Shown here one piece after another: positions 14,497 to 20,261 of a stretch of 20,314 bases of DNA. The position numbers and the translations under genes were made by a program. Source of the DNA: CAIJXO01 sp041308645. GTDB taxonomy: Bacteria > Patescibacteriota > Minisyncoccia > Phycocordibacterales > GWA1-40-21. The notes under the pieces are model-generated. The model did no database searches, had not been told where the DNA came from, and saw only the letters and a list, made by a program, of their open reading frames with translations. The stretch lies in assembly GCA_041308645.1 (NCBI GenBank), contig JBFZBC010000012.1:1-20314 (forward strand). Reading direction: 5' to 3'. The first letter of the stretch is position 1; the number at the start of each line of letters is the position of its first letter.

Positions 14497-14531
14497 CCCG
14501 CCAAAAATTTTTAAATAAAAATTTTATCGGG
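14497..14531 (+). promoter_or_regulatory. AT-rich hairpin between rpsF and ssb
   Basis: CCCG (14497-14500) pairs with CGGG (14528-14531), and AAAATTTTTA (14504-14513) pairs with TAAAAATTTT (14516-14525), with a small asymmetric internal loop. It has no T-tract of its own beyond the stem, so it is at most a weak attenuator. The right arm recurs twice near ftsK (17718-17736 inverted, 17829-17848). Confidence 0.5.
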
Positions 14532-14537
14532 TTAATC

Positions 14538-14568
14538 GACAGGGAGAGAACAAATAAAATTCCCTGTC
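14538..14568 (+). promoter_or_regulatory. Inverted repeat immediately upstream of ssb
   Basis: GACAGGGA (14538-14545) and TCCCTGTC (14561-14568) are perfect reverse complements around a 15-base loop. The right arm ends nine bases before the ssb ATG. No Shine-Dalgarno lies between. It could be an operator or an mRNA hairpin controlling ssb relative to rpsF; the sequence does not decide. Confidence 0.5.
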
Positions 14569-14577
14569 TAAAATGTA

Positions 14578-15033
14578 ATGTATTTAAACAAAGCATTTCT
14601 TTATGGAAACCTTACTCGTGATCCAGAACTTAAAGCTCTTCCTTCTGGTATTAAGGTTACCAATTTTGCTTTAGCCACAAACCGTACTTATAAAGATAAG
14701 GATGGGAACAAAAAGGAAACTACTGAGTTTCATAACGTTGTGGCTTTTGGTAAGCAGGCTGAGCTTATACAGCAATATTTAAAGAAAGGTAGGGGAATCT
14801 TTGTGGAAGGTAGATTGCAGACTAGGAGTTGGGATGATAAAACTACCAATACCAAGAAATATAGGACAGAAGTTATAGTAGAGAACTTCCAGTTTGGTCC
14901 AAATGGTACAGGTAGTGGTGGAACTTATACATCAAGTCAGACCGAAGGTGGTCCGGCTAGTGCTAAGGCAAATAAGATAGACACCATAGAATATCCAACT
15001 GAAGAAATAAATACAGAGGACATTCCATTTTAG
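14578..15033 (+). CDS. ssb: Single-stranded DNA-binding protein (151 aa)
   Basis: Coats single-stranded DNA during replication and repair and recruits partners such as RecO through its C-terminal tip. The N-terminal OB-fold is typical: MYLNKAFLYGNLTRDPELKALPSG, VTNFALATNRTYKD, TEFHNVVAFGKQAELIQQYLKKGRGIFVEGRLQTRSWDD and YRTEVIVENFQF (to about residue 107). A Gly/Ser-rich linker follows and the protein ends TEDIPF, the acidic partner-binding tip. It lies 95 bases after rpsF and 26 before rpsR, the usual order. The start ATG has no Shine-Dalgarno, and a TAAAAT three bases upstream is too close to be a leaderless -10. Confidence 0.97.
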   Translation: MYLNKAFLYGNLTRDPELKALPSGIKVTNFALATNRTYKDKDGNKKETTEFHNVVAFGKQAELIQQYLKKGRGIFVEGRLQTRSWDDKTTNTKKYRTEVIVENFQFGPNGTGSGGTYTSSQTEGGPASAKANKIDTIEYPTEEINTEDIPF

Positions 15034-15059
15034 TCAAAATAATAAATTTATAAAATAAA

Positions 15060-15263
15060 ATGAAAAAACAGTGTTTCTTTTCACAAAATAATATAAAATA
15101 TGTGGACTATAAGGACCTTGATTTAATTAAAAAGTTTCTTAATCCTCATGCTCGTATTATAGGAAGTAAGAAGACAGCCGTTTCTGCTAGAAGTCAGCGT
15201 CAGCTGGCTGAGGCCGTCAAACGCTCTCGCTTCATGGGCTTGATACCATATCTTAATAGGTAG
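15060..15263 (+). CDS. rpsR: Ribosomal protein bS18 (67 aa)
   Basis: Small basic protein of the 30S platform, partner of bS6. The family core is plain: VDYKDLDLIKKFLNPHARIIGSKKTAVSARSQRQLAEAVKRSRFMGLIPYL, with the (R/K)-x-(T/I)-G and R-x-Q-R-x-(L/I)-x-x-A-(I/V)-K-R-(A/S)-R blocks. Only one N-terminal cysteine (C5) is present, so the zinc-type CxxC variant is absent. It is slightly shorter than the common 75-80 residues. It is the last gene of the rpsF-ssb-rpsR cluster and is followed by the strong terminator at 15270. Confidence 0.95.
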   Translation: MKKQCFFSQNNIKYVDYKDLDLIKKFLNPHARIIGSKKTAVSARSQRQLAEAVKRSRFMGLIPYLNR

Positions 15264-15269
15264 TCAGAC

Positions 15270-15310
15270 AACAAAAAACCGGTCGCTTTTGTGACCGGTT
15301 TTTTGTTTTT
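15270..15310. terminator. Bidirectional terminator between rpsR and efp
   Basis: AACAAAAAACCGGTC (15270-15284) pairs perfectly with 15293-15307 around an eight-base loop. The arm carries A6 on one side and T6 on the other, so it can end transcription from both the + strand rpsR and the minus-strand efp. Confidence 0.92.
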
Positions 15311-15318
15311 ATGTTTTT

Positions 15319-15352
15319 AAATCTGACACCTTAAATCTGTAACCTAAAATCT
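15319..15352. repeat. Tandem 14-base repeat next to the efp stop
   Basis: AAATCTGACACCTT (15319-15332) and AAATCTGTAACCTA (15333-15346) are followed by a partial third AAATCT (15347-15352), whose last bases fall in the efp stop codon. Two mismatched positions plus one at the end separate the first two copies. No function is evident. Confidence 0.6.
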
Positions 15353-15935
15353 ATTTTTTTGCTTTCTCCACATACTCACCCGTCACCGTATTTACAATCA
15401 CAGTATCACTTTCATTTATAAAGAGGGGAGCATTGATAATCGCGCCGGTTTCCAAAGTAATTTGTTTTGAACCACCGGTAGCAGTATCACCTTTCATGGC
15501 TGGTGGAGCATCTGTTACTTTTAACTCTACTTTAATTGGTAATTTAACCCCGATCATCTTGCCATCCTCATCTTCGTCTCGGGTAAAGACTAGCACCTCT
15601 ACTGTCGAGTTTAATTTGAGAAATTTAGCCTGCGGCCCAATCAAAGTTTCTTCAATCTCAAATCTCTTGGAAGCATCCTTTGGATCAGTAAACCAAAACT
15701 CACCCTTATTCTTATAAAGAAACTTAGCTTCCTTTGTGGTAATATTCGCTTCCTCAACTTTTTCTGATTGGTGGAAGGATTGTTCGGTAATTTTGCTGGT
15801 AATCATATTTCGGAGCTTGGTGGCATTGACTGGTTTTCTTTGCTGTTTACGGAAGACATGAGAAGAAAGCACCTCATAAGGCTCATTATTAAAGATAATA
15901 TATTTTCTCTCAACTATTTCACTGTATTCAAGCAT
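15351..15935 (-). CDS. efp: Elongation factor P with Gln at the usual modified-Lys position (194 aa)
   Basis: EF-P binds ribosomes stalled at polyproline and promotes peptide-bond formation. All three domains are seen: the KOW-like domain I (residues 1-65), OB domain II (ITTKEAKFLYKNKGEFWFTDPKDASKRFEI onward) and OB domain III with ETGAIINAPLFINESDTVIVNTVTGEYVEKA. In the domain I loop, E. coli has VKPGKGQAFARVKLR. The gap-free counterpart here is FRKQQRKPVNATKLR (28-42), which puts Q32 at the position of Lys34 and loses the PGKG turn, leaving R33 and K34 nearby. The ATG at 15935 follows a TAAGAT -10 by six bases. The gene converges on rpsR across a shared terminator. Confidence 0.93.
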   Translation of the reverse strand: MLEYSEIVERKYIIFNNEPYEVLSSHVFRKQQRKPVNATKLRNMITSKITEQSFHQSEKVEEANITTKEAKFLYKNKGEFWFTDPKDASKRFEIEETLIGPQAKFLKLNSTVEVLVFTRDEDEDGKMIGVKLPIKVELKVTDAPPAMKGDTATGGSKQITLETGAIINAPLFINESDTVIVNTVTGEYVEKAKK

Positions 15936-15941
15936 TGGGGC

Positions 15942-15970
15942 ATCTTACACAAAAAAGTGTTGTTTTGCAA
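15942..15970 (-). promoter_or_regulatory. Leaderless-type promoter for efp
   Basis: Read on the minus strand: TTGCAA (15970-15965), exactly 17 bases, TAAGAT (15947-15942), exactly six bases, then ATG at 15935. This is one of the best-spaced examples of the leaderless pattern in the window. Confidence 0.72.
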
Positions 15971-16033
15971 GATAAAAAATAACAAAAATATTGCCTTACT
16001 CTACTCATATTAAGTTAGTATGTTCCGTCGGAT

Positions 16034-16198
16034 CTAGTCTAGTATATCTAGTAGCACACCATTAAGACCAACAAGAAAGAAAGCCACAGCTAGCACAGAA
16101 AGACCAGGATAAAAAACCGCAGCATAGGCAATAAGAGGGCCTATGGTTATACAGCCAAGCCAAACATATTGTTTATTAAAATTATTAATGTTTTTCAC
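16034..16198 (-). CDS. Small two-TM membrane protein downstream of recA (54 aa)
   Basis: The reading frame starts at GTG 16198, three bases after the recA stop, and ends with TAG at 16036-16034. The peptide begins VKNINNFNKQY and then is hydrophobic almost to its end: about residues 12-32 (VWLGCITIGPLIAYAAVFYP) and 34-52 (LSVLAVAFFLVGLNGVLLD), consistent with a helical hairpin in the membrane. No ATG is available. Its composition, the TAG stop and the tight spacing to recA argue for a real gene read from the recA message. I know no family; it is not recognisably recX. Confidence 0.55.
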   Translation of the reverse strand: MKNINNFNKQYVWLGCITIGPLIAYAAVFYPGLSVLAVAFFLVGLNGVLLDILD

Positions 16199-16201
16199 CT
16201 T

Positions 16202-17230
16202 TTAAATCTCTTTTAGTTTAACTTTTATTTCCTTTAAAATCTTATCAAAAATTTTTGGATTTTCTTTCAAAAACTGTCTAGTTGAGTCATATCCTCGGCC
16301 AAGTTTTCTTTCCTCATCATTTTCTGTTGTTGCCCATTCATATGAATTACCAGTTTTCCTTATAATACCCATTTTTTCTCCAAGTGCAATTATTTCACCT
16401 TCATTTGAAATACCCTCGTTATACATTAGATCAAATTCAGTTTGCTTAAAAGGTGCCGCAACTTTATTTTTCACTACTTTCACTCTTATTCTTCCCCCCA
16501 TTATTTCCTCACCTTTTTTAATCTGAGCAATTCTGCGTATATCTAAACGGACTGAAGTATAAAATTTCAAAGCTTTTCCACCAGGAGTAGTTTCTGGATT
16601 ACCAAACATTACACCGATCTGCATACGGATTTGATTTATGAAAATCACAATCGTTTTACTTTTAGCAACAATTGCTGTCAATTTCCTCAAAGCCTGAGAC
16701 ATCAAGCGTGCTTGCTTACCCATATGTTGAGCACCCATATCACCCTCGATCTCATCTTTTGGTGTGAGGGCAGCCACTGAGTCAATAACTATCACATCCA
16801 TCTTACCGGAACGAACCAAGCTTTCCACAATCTCAAGTGCTTGCTCACCATTATCTGGTTGAGAAATAAGAAGTTCGTCAATTTTTACTCCAATTTTTCC
16901 AGCATATTCTGGATCCATAGCGTGTTCAGCATCAATAAAGGCACATAAACCATTTAGTTTTTGAGCTTCGGCGACCACGTGTAAGGCGAGGGTAGTCTTT
17001 CCAGAGCTTTCTGGTCCAAAAATTTCAATTATTCGGCCACGAGGAAGTCCACCCACACCGAGGGCAGCGTCAAGACCTATGGAACCAGTGGAAACAGCGT
17101 TCACGTCCACACGAGGTTTATCTCCAAGTTTCATTATCGAATCATCACCAAATTTAGTACGGATCTCATTTAGTGTTGAATCGATATTTGCACCCATTAC
17201 CTTCGGCTCCTTTTTTTCTTTTTTTATCAT
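16202..17230 (-). CDS. recA: Recombinase RecA (about 342 aa)
   Basis: ATP-dependent strand-exchange protein and likely SOS co-protease. The core is textbook: GPESSGKTTLALHVVAEAQ (Walker A, about 72-79 from ATG 17230), AFIDAEHAMDPEYA, VIVIDSVAALTPKDEIEGDMGAQHMGKQARLMSQALRKL (Walker B and L1 region), IFINQIRMQIGVMFGNPETTPGGKALKFY (L2), and KVVKNKVAAPFKQTEFD. The acidic C-terminal tail of many RecA proteins is missing; this one ends KEIKVKLKEI. The start is uncertain. ATG 17230 has its first two bases in the 3' arm of a 12-bp hairpin, whereas ATG 17197 (MGANIDSTLNEI) has AAGGAG nine bases upstream and may be the true or a second start. TTG 17257 is unlikely. Confidence 0.96.
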   Translation of the reverse strand: MIKKEKKEPKVMGANIDSTLNEIRTKFGDDSIMKLGDKPRVDVNAVSTGSIGLDAALGVGGLPRGRIIEIFGPESSGKTTLALHVVAEAQKLNGLCAFIDAEHAMDPEYAGKIGVKIDELLISQPDNGEQALEIVESLVRSGKMDVIVIDSVAALTPKDEIEGDMGAQHMGKQARLMSQALRKLTAIVAKSKTIVIFINQIRMQIGVMFGNPETTPGGKALKFYTSVRLDIRRIAQIKKGEEIMGGRIRVKVVKNKVAAPFKQTEFDLMYNEGISNEGEIIALGEKMGIIRKTGNSYEWATTENDEERKLGRGYDSTRQFLKENPKIFDKILKEIKVKLKEI

Positions 17231-17270
17231 GTTGATTTTTACAGAGCAAAGCGACAATAAAAATCAACAT
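17229..17270 (-). promoter_or_regulatory. 12-bp inverted repeat in the recA leader
   Basis: ATGTTGATTTTT (17229-17240) and its exact reverse complement (17259-17270) flank an 18-base loop. On the recA strand the 3' arm ends with the AT of ATG 17230. It may be an mRNA hairpin limiting initiation at that ATG, or an operator for a dimeric regulator. No LexA box of the Gram-positive or E. coli type is recognisable. Confidence 0.55.
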
Positions 17271-17326
17271 CCAGTGTAGTAAAAATGTTTACATTTTTAA
17301 TTTGCATTTACAAATTATTACACCGG
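17271..17326. repeat. Gap-free three-way-junction palindrome upstream of recA
   Basis: Outer arms 17271-17280 and 17317-17326 pair (nine of ten, counting one G-T). Between them lie two hairpins with no spare bases: 17281-17298 (AAAAATGT with ACATTTTT) and 17299-17316 (AATTTG with CAAATT). All 56 bases are thus accounted for by a cruciform or RNA three-way junction. Confidence 0.6.
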
Positions 17327-17350
17327 GGTAATGATTCTTTTGTCATTCCC
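17326..17350 (-). terminator. Hairpin after the 116-aa gene, possible weak terminator
   Basis: GGG-T-AATGA (17326-17334) pairs with TCATTCCC (17343-17350) with one bulged T, around an eight-base loop. It starts 16 bases after the stop of the 17367-17717 gene. No U-tract follows on the minus strand, so termination is uncertain. Confidence 0.35.
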
Positions 17351-17366
17351 ACTCCTGATTATTAAA

Positions 17367-17717
17367 CTACTTATAAACTAATTGTAATTTCTGCTCGGTG
17401 GTTTTACCAAATCGGTCCATTGCCCTTAATTCTAACACATTATATCCATATGATAAAAGTATTTTTTCTGAAAAGATACCGGCTTCATTTATTAATATCG
17501 GCCGGTCATTTAAAGTAATTTCCTTCACGTTTTTTGCCTGTCCTTCAATAGTGATAAGTGATTCGGATACCACGGCGCCATTACTAGGGTGGGTGATTGT
17601 TATTTTTGGTCCGGTGACATAATTCCAGACTTCAAATGTCCCATAAGCAAAGAGGGCAATAAGAAAAAGAGTTATTATAAGAGCTTTAAAATAAAATTTT
17701 GTTTCTTGCCGGCTCAT
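17367..17717 (-). CDS. Membrane-anchored protein with one Ig-like (glucodextranase B-like) domain, 116 aa
   Basis: A short cytoplasmic start (MSRQETKFYFK) is followed by one TM at about residues 12-32 (ALIITLFLIALFAYGTFEVW). A single extracytoplasmic beta-sandwich of about 80 residues follows, with the pattern PKITITHPSNGAVVSESLITIEGQAKNVKEITLNDRPI, then GIFSEKILLSYGYNVLELRAMDRFGK. This fits the Glucodextran_B/bacterial Ig-like fold, usually a binding or spacer module and not an enzyme. It lies between ftsK and recA. The ATG abuts the TAA of a 25-codon leader frame with no gap, so its translation may be coupled. No Shine-Dalgarno is seen. Confidence 0.75.
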   Translation of the reverse strand: MSRQETKFYFKALIITLFLIALFAYGTFEVWNYVTGPKITITHPSNGAVVSESLITIEGQAKNVKEITLNDRPILINEAGIFSEKILLSYGYNVLELRAMDRFGKTTEQKLQLVYK

Positions 17718-17795
17718 TTACCCGTTAAAGTTTTTATTAATAAAAAAGTTAGCTAAGATTTTTTGGACGTGATTTCGACCATATCTTGTTTTCAT
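17718..17795 (-). CDS. Possible 25-codon leader peptide abutting the Ig-like protein gene
   Basis: ATG 17795 opens 25 codons (M-K-T-R-Y-G-R-N-H-V-Q-K-I-L-A-N-F-F and on) and ends in TAA at 17720-17718, directly before the ATG at 17717. A TATAAT lies 12 bases before its start. It is basic and soluble in appearance. The frame stays open upstream into ftsK without a start codon, so it could also be a chance or decayed frame. Confidence 0.25.
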   Translation of the reverse strand: MKTRYGRNHVQKILANFFINKNFNG

Positions 17796-17807
17796 ATATT
17801 TTTCTCG

Positions 17808-17813
17808 ATTATA
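17808..17813 (-). promoter_or_regulatory. Perfect -10 (TATAAT) upstream of the Ig-like protein gene
   Basis: On the minus strand TATAAT spans 17813-17808, inside the 131-bp repeat-bounded segment. It has no strong -35. Transcription would start about 80 bases before the 17717 ATG, just ahead of the 25-codon frame. Confidence 0.45.
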
Positions 17814-17848
17814 TGCATCATGTGTTAGTAAAAATTTTCTCGGGTGAA

Positions 17849-20218
17849 TTAGAATTCCTTTGGATTTTTTGGTTCTTCGAAACCGTTCTCATCTACATTC
17901 ACATTTATTTTAGTTTCCTCAGCCAACATTTTACTTGCTTTTTCTTCTAATTCTTCTGAATCGGTTTCTGTTTCCCGCATATCACTACTCTCTGTCCTTC
18001 CGACGAGTATCTCCCTTGCTTTAGCTCCAGACCCTGGGCCGATCACCCCACGTTCTTCCAGCATATCCATTAGTCTAGCCGCTCTAGCATAACCCACACT
18101 TAATTTTCTTTGAATATATGAAGTGGAAGCTTTACCAGCTTGGATGACTTCTTCCTTGGCTGTTTCATAAAGCTCATCATCATCACTTATATCATCTCCT
18201 ATACTACCTTCAAACAATAGATTTCTATCTGTTGCTGTTTCAGTAAAGTTAATTCCTTCAGAAGGTATTTCATCTCTATATTGATCAGCTAAATATTTTA
18301 CTACCTTTTTAACTTCTGGTTCAGAAATAAAGGCGCTTTGAAGTCTGACTGGCTTACTCATCTCACCACCCAAATACAGCATATCTCCAGATCCAAGAAG
18401 TTTTTCTGCTCCCGGACTATCAATAATGGTTCGGGAATCTATTTGGGATACCACCTGCAAGGCAATACGAGCGGGAATGTTGGCTTTAATAAGACCAGTA
18501 ATAACGTTAACAGATGGTCTCTGAGTAGATAAAACAAGGTGAATACCAACCGCTCGGCTCATCTGAGCAAGGCGAACAATCGCACTTTCCAGCTCTCTAG
18601 GGTAAGTCATCATAATATCAGCAAGCTCGTCTATGATTATCACAATAAAAGGCATGGTTTCTGGTAGTTCAATCTTTCTTTCATCCCGGCCTTTTTCTTT
18701 CGCTTCCTTTATATTTTGTAAAGAGGGAGCCAGAATATTTTTATGATAAGAATCAATATCTTTACATGCGCGCTCCTGTAACACATCATAACGGCGGTCC
18801 ATTTCTTTAGCTGCCCATTTTAGGGAAAGGATAGTTTTTTTAGCTTCAGTTATAACTGGAGTAAGTAAATGGGGAATTTTGTTATAAACAGTGAGCTCCA
18901 CACGCTTTGGGTCAATCATTATGAATTTCAAAAGTTCAGGCGAATTCCTGTAGAGTAGGGAAGTAATGATGGCATGGATAGTAACAGACTTTCCCGAACC
19001 AGTAGCTCCGGCAATAAGGACGTGAGGCATTTTACCTAGGTTAGCAAAATGCGCTTCGCCGGAAATACTTTTTCCAAGGGAAACTAATAGTGGTTTTTCT
19101 GAGGTACTAAATTTATCAGAGGCTAGTAGTGAAGCCAGACCCACGGTAGTTTTGGTGGTGTTGGGAATTTCAATACCTACGAGTGATTTTCCAGGGATTG
19201 GGGCTTCAATACGGATCGGGTGGGCGGCCAGAGCATAAGCCAAGTTGTCTTGAAGAGAAACAATTTTAGAAAGTTTTACTCCTTCTGCTGGTTTAATAGC
19301 ATAACGAGTGACTGATGGACCGATAGTTACATCATCCATTTCCACATCAATACCAAATTTTTGCAAAGTTCTTTTTATAATATTGGCATTAGCTTTGATA
19401 TCTCCAGTTCCTGGTTTACCGCGATCACCTTCAAGTAGGGACAATGGGGGAGGAACATACTCTTTCGCCCCAGGATTATTTCGCATAGCAATATCCATTT
19501 CCCTACTCGCCATCTCGGAGGGATCTTCTTTTTTCTCTTTTGTTTCAGCCGAAGCTTTTTTAGCAAATAGTGATTCTTTTGTTTTTACTTCTTCAGTCTT
19601 TTCTTCTTTTTTAGGTTCAAGTTTTTCTATTTCTTCTTCTCCCTTTATATTAACATCTTCTTCTTCATCTTCTTCCTCATCTTCTTTTCTAAATCTCCTC
19701 CAGAAGCACAAAGTATCCATAGTGATCTCCGCCTCAAAGAGTACCAAACAAGAAATCACCACCAGAGCAAAAAGGATAATTAAAGTTGTAGTGCTACCAA
19801 AAAGGCTAAGTAGGGGAGCAGAGATTAGTCTGCCAAAGAGTCCTCCGTTATACGGATCTATCCACTCTAAAATCTTTGATAAAGTATCCACGATTCCAAG
19901 ACCAGAAAAGAAAAACAAAAGCGCGCCGATACTTTTAAGTCCACTAAATTCTTTCTCCTCATGTTTAAGAAAAGAAATAGAAAGAAGAATAAAAATGATT
20001 GGCATTAAAAAGTAACCGATCCTACCAAACAGATATGAAAAAGCATTTAGAAATTTCTCTCCAGCTATTCCAGACAAGTCCCAAACTGCGAGCAGAGTGA
20101 GAAGTGATAAGACAAAAAATATAATTGCGAGGATACTGTGCTTGGTTTCTTTTTTAAGATTTCTTAATGGATTTTCTGATAAGGAACGACTTGATTTGTT
20201 TTTATTTTTTTTACTCAT
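17849..20218 (-). CDS. ftsK: DNA translocase FtsK/SpoIIIE (789 aa)
   Basis: Septal DNA pump that clears the chromosome at division. The N-terminus carries four membrane segments (about 28-46, 58-84, 96-115, 143-163). A highly acidic then Lys/Glu-rich linker follows (about 178-245, KEDEEEDEEEDVN and on), shorter than in E. coli. The motor has the alpha region (NANIIKRTLQKFGIDVEMDDVTIGPSVTRYAI), Walker A AGATGSGKS at 403-411, Walker B IVIIIDELAD at 525-534, and LSTQRPSVNVITGLIKANIPARIALQV. The C-terminal winged-helix gamma domain (ASTSYIQRKLSVGYARAARLMDMLEERGVIGP) should read polar sequences such as KOPS. Its message begins about 14 bases upstream of the ATG. It converges on no gene; the Ig-like protein gene and recA follow on the same strand. 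Confidence 0.97.
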   Translation of the reverse strand: MSKKNKNKSSRSLSENPLRNLKKETKHSILAIIFFVLSLLTLLAVWDLSGIAGEKFLNAFSYLFGRIGYFLMPIIFILLSISFLKHEEKEFSGLKSIGALLFFFSGLGIVDTLSKILEWIDPYNGGLFGRLISAPLLSLFGSTTTLIILFALVVISCLVLFEAEITMDTLCFWRRFRKEDEEEDEEEDVNIKGEEEIEKLEPKKEEKTEEVKTKESLFAKKASAETKEKKEDPSEMASREMDIAMRNNPGAKEYVPPPLSLLEGDRGKPGTGDIKANANIIKRTLQKFGIDVEMDDVTIGPSVTRYAIKPAEGVKLSKIVSLQDNLAYALAAHPIRIEAPIPGKSLVGIEIPNTTKTTVGLASLLASDKFSTSEKPLLVSLGKSISGEAHFANLGKMPHVLIAGATGSGKSVTIHAIITSLLYRNSPELLKFIMIDPKRVELTVYNKIPHLLTPVITEAKKTILSLKWAAKEMDRRYDVLQERACKDIDSYHKNILAPSLQNIKEAKEKGRDERKIELPETMPFIVIIIDELADIMMTYPRELESAIVRLAQMSRAVGIHLVLSTQRPSVNVITGLIKANIPARIALQVVSQIDSRTIIDSPGAEKLLGSGDMLYLGGEMSKPVRLQSAFISEPEVKKVVKYLADQYRDEIPSEGINFTETATDRNLLFEGSIGDDISDDDELYETAKEEVIQAGKASTSYIQRKLSVGYARAARLMDMLEERGVIGPGSGAKAREILVGRTESSDMRETETDSEELEEKASKMLAEETKINVNVDENGFEEPKNPKEF

Positions 20219-20239
20219 TTGTTTTGAATTATTTCATTA

Positions 20240-20248
20240 ATTATATCA
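20240..20248 (-). promoter_or_regulatory. Extended -10 for ftsK
   Basis: On the minus strand TGATATAAT (20248-20240) is a perfect extended -10. The ftsK ATG is 21 bases further, giving a leader of about 14 bases with no Shine-Dalgarno. Confidence 0.6.
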
Positions 20249-20254
20249 TAAAAT
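20249..20254 (+). promoter_or_regulatory. Possible leaderless -10 for the divergent gene at 20262
   Basis: TAAAAT, seven bases before ATG 20262. It abuts the ftsK extended -10 on the other strand with no base between. Confidence 0.4.
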
Positions 20255-20261
20255 TTTATAT

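Larger units (their letters stand above)
17718..17848. repeat. 131-bp ftsK-downstream segment bounded by inverted repeats (MITE-like)
   Basis: The left end 17718-17736 and the right end 17830-17848 are imperfect reverse complements (15 of 19), both of the form ACCCG-nn-AAA-n-TTTTTA pointing inward. The segment fills exactly the gap between the ftsK stop and the ATG of the Ig-like protein gene. The same arm sequence forms the hairpin before ssb. No clear target duplication is seen. Confidence 0.45.

Noticed and set aside
17229..17350. LexA/SOS box upstream of recA
   Set aside because: Neither the GAAC-N4-GTTC type nor the CTGT-N8-ACAG type is present.
19308..20015. Long + strand frame (235 codons) opposite ftsK
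   Set aside because: It is antisense to the N-terminal membrane and acidic-linker region of ftsK; its Ser-rich runs are simply the complement of the Glu/Asp/Lys linker, and no start signals precede it.
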